A stretch of 64,000 nt of DNA from contig JAUPFP010000039.1 of NCBI GenBank assembly GCA_036925085.1, positions 1,613,501 through 1,677,500 of the forward strand, given 5' to 3'. Source of the stretch: Brachycybe producta. Taxonomy: Eukaryota > Arthropoda > Diplopoda > Playtdesmida > Andrognathidae. A program made the translations under genes and the position numbers. Positions within the stretch are counted from its first letter, which is position 1. Each line of letters opens with the position of its first letter. The notes below the pieces were generated by a model. The model saw only the letters and a list, made by a program, of their open reading frames with translations, was not told where the DNA came from and did no database searches. This document shows, in pieces, positions 60,301 to 64,000 of the stretch.

Positions 60301-63196
60301 GTGCCACAATTTTTACTATTAAGAAGTAATCCACAATAGTGGAGGCGTGTGACTTTTCAAACACACAGCACAAAAAAAAATAATTTGCATGTAAAAAAGT
60401 AATGATCTGTGACATCCATTGCCAGACACAGAAAAAAACAAGAACATAATAAAACCAATTTAAACGGAGGGTTTTTTTTAAAAGAGGGTTTGAGGTTTAG
60501 GGCGATTTAGTGTTACTCCTTAGCATTGGGCAATCACACATTACAAATGAAGTGTGCAGAAAAGCATCCGAGAAAGAAGCTAAAAATATATTATTATAAC
60601 CCATTAATTTACATTTCCGAATAAAAAGTATTAATGTTTTGCACAACAACAAATAACCCCATTATTTTCCTGGTATAAATTAGTAAACAGCATCAAAGTC
60701 TTACGTCATACGTCCATTATTATTCTAACAACCCTCTTTTATGATCTTTTAGAGATCTGTATAACAATATTAAAATACGGTTCGAATATTACATCATAAA
60801 ATTGTAAATGTTCTCTCTTTGGGTTCGAACTTAAAACCCTTTTCTTTCCTTGTCATTTTATTTTAATAGTTTTGCTTACCTGAGACACGCATAAAGGTTA
60901 CTAACTACTGTGTATTAATTAATAAATTAAGAGCCTAATTGAGGCAAGTTTTCTGCTTTCTGTCGCTTTCAAGTGGAAAGAACGGATAGGAGAGTTCTGC
61001 GTCACAGGACAAAAAAATTTCAGCATTTTTTTCTGCCTACTTTTTTTTGTCAAATAAATAGAATGAAATTATTTAAAATAAGATAAATTCCTTTTTCATT
61101 TTTTTTTTTGCATGTGAGACCCCGGCTTAACTGAATTTAAATAATAAAAATAATGAACGACTGTAACTTAATCATATTCGTAGTTTAGATTATTTGCTTA
61201 ACGAACAATTCGGAATTGGATCTACTTGAAATGGATACCAAGGGGTTTGCGTGTTAGAAATCCATTTCGTTAGCTTTGCTTTGGTCCTTATGGACACTCA
61301 CCACCCACAATAAATGTCGTCGAATAGACGACTGTCATCGGTTGCTCATTGGACGAATGAAATATTATTTAAAGTGGTGGACATCATTATACAATGTCCA
61401 GAAGAAAAGAATTTTGGACAAAATCAATTGTTTTTTTTTATCTCTAGATAGTTTATTTTGAAAGATATCAACATGAAATCCCATTAAGTGATTCAGCTAC
61501 AATTCTGTAACTGTAGAATTTCAGGAAACTAATTAAAATAGAAACTTGAAAGTGTTTTAGAAACTAGAAGGGTAGCGTAATCACTTAAAGCGGTATTTTC
61601 ATGTTCATCTCTTTAAAAATAAGCTTTTTATGTCAGTTTGAAAAGGACCCAAGTTATTTTGAAAAATGTCAACATGAAAATACCATTAATTGATTGGCTA
61701 CCAATTTTGTTTGTAAAAAGTTTATTTTGATAGTTATTCAAGCGAAAAAATAAGAGGAACTTGAAAAATGTGTTAGAAACTAGGAGGGTAGCTCATTCAT
61801 TTAAGGCTATTTTTCTTGTTGATATCTTTCAAAATGAGCTTTTTTGATCAATTTGAAAAATAATTCTAACTTTAAGCAGACGGTATTTTTAATTTGTGTC
61901 TATAAAAAGTTTATTTCCAAAGAAATTAACATGAAAATACTATTAAGTGATTCAACAAACCGTTCTACTTTGTAAAATTACACTTTAAATTTCTCTGGTT
62001 TTCTAAAACGCATAAAATAACCAAAGTTCCGAAATTATAAAATCCACTCACCTATGACAGCAATGTTGCAAAATATAATAATGAGGATTAGAAAGATGAT
62101 AAAGATTGCGAAAGTGAAAGCATAGGCCTGATGGACCAGTTCGGTTGCATGGAGGTCAAAGAAACACCAGGTGCCTGGATATTGACGAGAGTATTGACCA
62201 AAACCAAAGAAAGGTAAAGAGGTGAAGATCAGAACCACGATCCATTGAGTGAGGAGAACCATTCGTACGCGAGAACGGTTCACGTGCTTCTTGTAGAAGT
62301 AACCGTGTCGGATACCGAGGAACCGTTCCACGGCCATGATGCAAACGATGCAGGGAGTAATGAGACCGACCGCAATCATGGTGAACGCGTGGTAATTGCA
62401 CAATCCGGTGGAACCGACCCAACGACCATTAAGGTAAACCACGAGCACCGGGATGCTGGTCAATACGATGCCCATCACATCGGTCCAAACTAAACAACCG
62501 ACCAATAAGTAGAACACGGTCCGCATCTGTTCACGACGAGAATTTCGGTGCAGAACCAACAGGGCCACCGCATTTCCTAAACAAACAATCGAATTAATGA
62601 AGGTGTAAACGGCGCTTCTCGAACTCTTACTATTCTGTGTCTTCTGGAAAGAAAAATTAATCAGAAACTTGAAATTTTTTTAAAAACTAGAAGGGTAACT
62701 CGATCACTTCATGTACAAAATGAGCTTTTTATGTGAACTTGAAAATAATTAAATTTTAAGCAGACAGAATTTTTTTAAAATTTTATTCTACAAAATATTT
62801 ATTTTGAAATATATTAAATATTAAAATACTATTAAGTGATTGAATTACCGGTCTAGTTTTTAACACACTTTCAATTTCTCCTTAAAGAGTAGTTGATCCT
62901 GAAACACAAAATAACCAGAGTTTCAAAATCATCTCTTTTCGTGATTTTTTAAAAATTATTTAAAAATTAAAATCAATTTATTTTTGAAAATATTATTAAA
63001 ATTAAAATTGATCATTTGGCATTTACACTTTTCTAGTTTCTACAGGACTTTTCTTAAATTTTCTTAGTACTGTGTTACCTATTGTTCCAGTGAGAAACAT
63101 GGAAATGGGTGAAGCCACGTTAGCTCCAGGTGTCGTCCTTATAGACGTGCAATTACGTCCAGGTGGACACGTGATGACCATGTTAGTGCTGACCAT
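57347..63196 (-). CDS. PTGER4: Prostaglandin E receptor EP4-like GPCR
   Basis: Four exons: 63079-63196, 62052-62576, 58586-58746 and 57347-58051, phase-consistent, 502 residues (human EP4 488). Prostanoid-receptor marks: TM1 GTIGNAV; ERF at residues 123-125 in place of DRY; C99 and C177 for the extracellular disulfide; ECL2 motif QYPGTWCF; IEIQMVILLVGITLL in TM6; TM7 Arg291 and DPWIY (300-304). Prostanoid receptors use the TM7 Arg to bind the ligand carboxylate; EP4 couples mainly to Gs (family knowledge, not shown here). N-glycosylation is possible at NCT. The start at 63196 has ideal context (GCCATGG), but the open frame runs further upstream and another 5' exon is possible. The 170-residue tail is acidic and has two CxxC motifs. 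Intron 2 is 3.3 kb with a minisatellite and several P copies; introns 1 and 3 also hold P copies. Confidence 0.93.
58190..58440. mobile_element. Family P copy in receptor intron 3
   Basis: TTAAGATGGTTTATAGGAAC outer arm; cores TTTCGAAACTAGAAGGGTCG and ACTCTTCTAGTTTCTAAAAC. It is flanked by an inverted pair of GGTTGGAGGTGGAGGCT (about 58136 and 58538), so it seems inserted in an older inverted repeat. Confidence 0.75.
59756..60300. repeat. Minisatellite of 18/36-bp units in receptor intron 2
   Basis: About thirty tandem 18-bp half-units alternating CTGCTGCTCGCTCGAAAA and GTGCTGCAAGCTCGAAAA. Since 18 is a multiple of 3 and the unit lacks stops, several frames stay open. The resulting alanine/lysine/serine or leucine repeats are probably not protein. 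Confidence 0.9.
61440..62035. mobile_element. Family P copies (right-arm fragment plus two) in receptor intron 2
   Basis: A right-arm piece at 61440-61520, a copy at about 61545-61700 (TTTTAGAAACTAGAAGGGTA) and another at 61755-62035 (TTAGAAACTAGGAGGGTAGC). The last reaches within about 20 nt of the exon 2 donor. Confidence 0.75.
62595..62945. mobile_element. Family P copy in receptor intron 1
   Basis: Outer arm TGTAAACGGCGCTTCTCGAA; cores TTTAAAAACTAGAAGGGTAA and ACCGGTCTAGTTTTTAACAC. Confidence 0.75.
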
Positions 63197-64000
63197 GGCA
63201 CTTAGGTCATTGTTTGTCCCTTCCCAACTTGTGTTCGTGTCACTCGAAGTGGCCCACGTCAGGTAAGGATGGCCAACAAAACACACCAAAATCCTTCAAA
63301 AATGATAATTATTATAGCAATTAAAAATTATTAAAACTTTGTTTCTTTGCATAATTATTAATCAATCAATTTTTTTATGATTGATTAATAATGCAAAAAA
63401 CAACAACAAATTTATAGTTTTAATATTAAAGTCAAAAATCGTTAATCAGCTTACGAGATAAAAACCATGCTGAATATTGATGTTCCATTGAATGGTCACT
63501 TCGTCGACTAAACTACATTTGCACCAATTAAAATCTAAACTACATATTGTCTTAAATCTGATGTACACATTGGAGATTATAAAAAAAAAACTTCAAACTT
63601 ATTAACTAAGCGTGAAACAGGGCGTTAATCTATAGAAATTATGTTTGTGCGAGGACTTTTACAGAATTAGAAATTAATAAAATTAAGCACTAATTGCATA
63701 TTGCTTGTGCAATGTGAATGGAGCTGTATTATAGTGGGAAATGAATTGTTTGTTTTTTTTGCTATTTATATTATACACAACACAATAAGAGTGAATCAGA
63801 ATTGCACTTTTTTCCATGGGTGGGTGGGTTGGTTGTTGCGCACATATTTAGGCATACAGTATGTCTCAGAACCAAAGCACCAGTCAGTCTATTGTAAAAC
63901 TCTACTTGAGTGGCGCAGTCTATTGCTTAAAATTGAATGTTTCAGAAATAATAAAAGACGAGGGTTGGAGGTGAAGGCTAGCTATTAAGTGAATACATTA
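63197..64000. other. Upstream of the EP4-like receptor
   Basis: AT-rich sequence with a TTAATAATGCAAAAAACAAC region and an inverted TGATTAATTTTT pair near 63360. A tRNA-derived-looking sequence starts at about 63894 (TGAGTGGCGCAGTC) and ends in GGTTGGAGGTGAAGGCTAGC, the motif that also flanks the P copy in receptor intron 3. A further receptor exon could lie here but none is evident. Confidence 0.4.

Overview
This is metazoan nuclear DNA. Its genes are split by introns with GT/AG borders, and seven of them encode recognisable eukaryotic proteins, among them a prostanoid-type GPCR, a GPI-anchor synthesis enzyme and a GET-pathway ATPase. The sequence is visibly AT-rich and full of short inverted-repeat elements. 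I cannot fix the lineage: introns without a repeat are very short (about 50-95 nt), three PIGG splice donors may be GC or GA rather than GT, and short TTAGG-like runs occur in a dispersed element. None of these is diagnostic.

Layout. Positions 1-32,500 are gene-poor: I find only two orphan coding exons (minus strand, about 21.6 kb and 28.8 kb) in a mosaic of MITE-like elements, fold-back repeats, minisatellites and microsatellites. From 32.5 kb to 63.2 kb seven multi-exon genes follow closely: MYG1 (-), TRAIP (+), JMJD7 (-), GET3/ASNA1 (+), PIGG (-), GXYLT (-) and an EP4-like prostaglandin E receptor (-). MYG1/TRAIP and JMJD7/GET3 are head-to-head pairs, TRAIP/JMJD7 and GET3/PIGG converge tail-to-tail, and PIGG, GXYLT and the receptor run in tandem. 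Exon models were built by joining splice sites in phase and comparing with remembered family features. All seven give full-length proteins close to the vertebrate lengths; PIGG needs one base removed from a T8 run.

The genes do not form one pathway. GET3 (tail-anchored protein insertion), PIGG (GPI ethanolamine-phosphate transfer) and GXYLT (O-glucose xylosylation of EGF repeats) all act in or at the ER/Golgi, TRAIP is a genome-stability ubiquitin ligase, JMJD7 a 2-oxoglutarate lysyl hydroxylase, MYG1 a DHH-family nuclease, and the receptor a plasma-membrane GPCR.

The most striking signal is repetitive. Family P, a palindromic element with an arm core around TAGAAACTAGAAGGGTAGCT, occurs in more than 25 full or partial copies, sits in at least seven introns of the gene cluster and accounts for most long introns there. 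Family S (termini ACAGGCA/TGCCTGT, core GGCTCCGCCC) has clear 8-9 bp target-site duplications and nested insertions. A third, composite element joins a tRNA-like Pol III promoter, a conserved body and a TTAGG-like tail, with the promoter facing outward. I found no CRISPR array, viral gene, rRNA gene or intact transposase.
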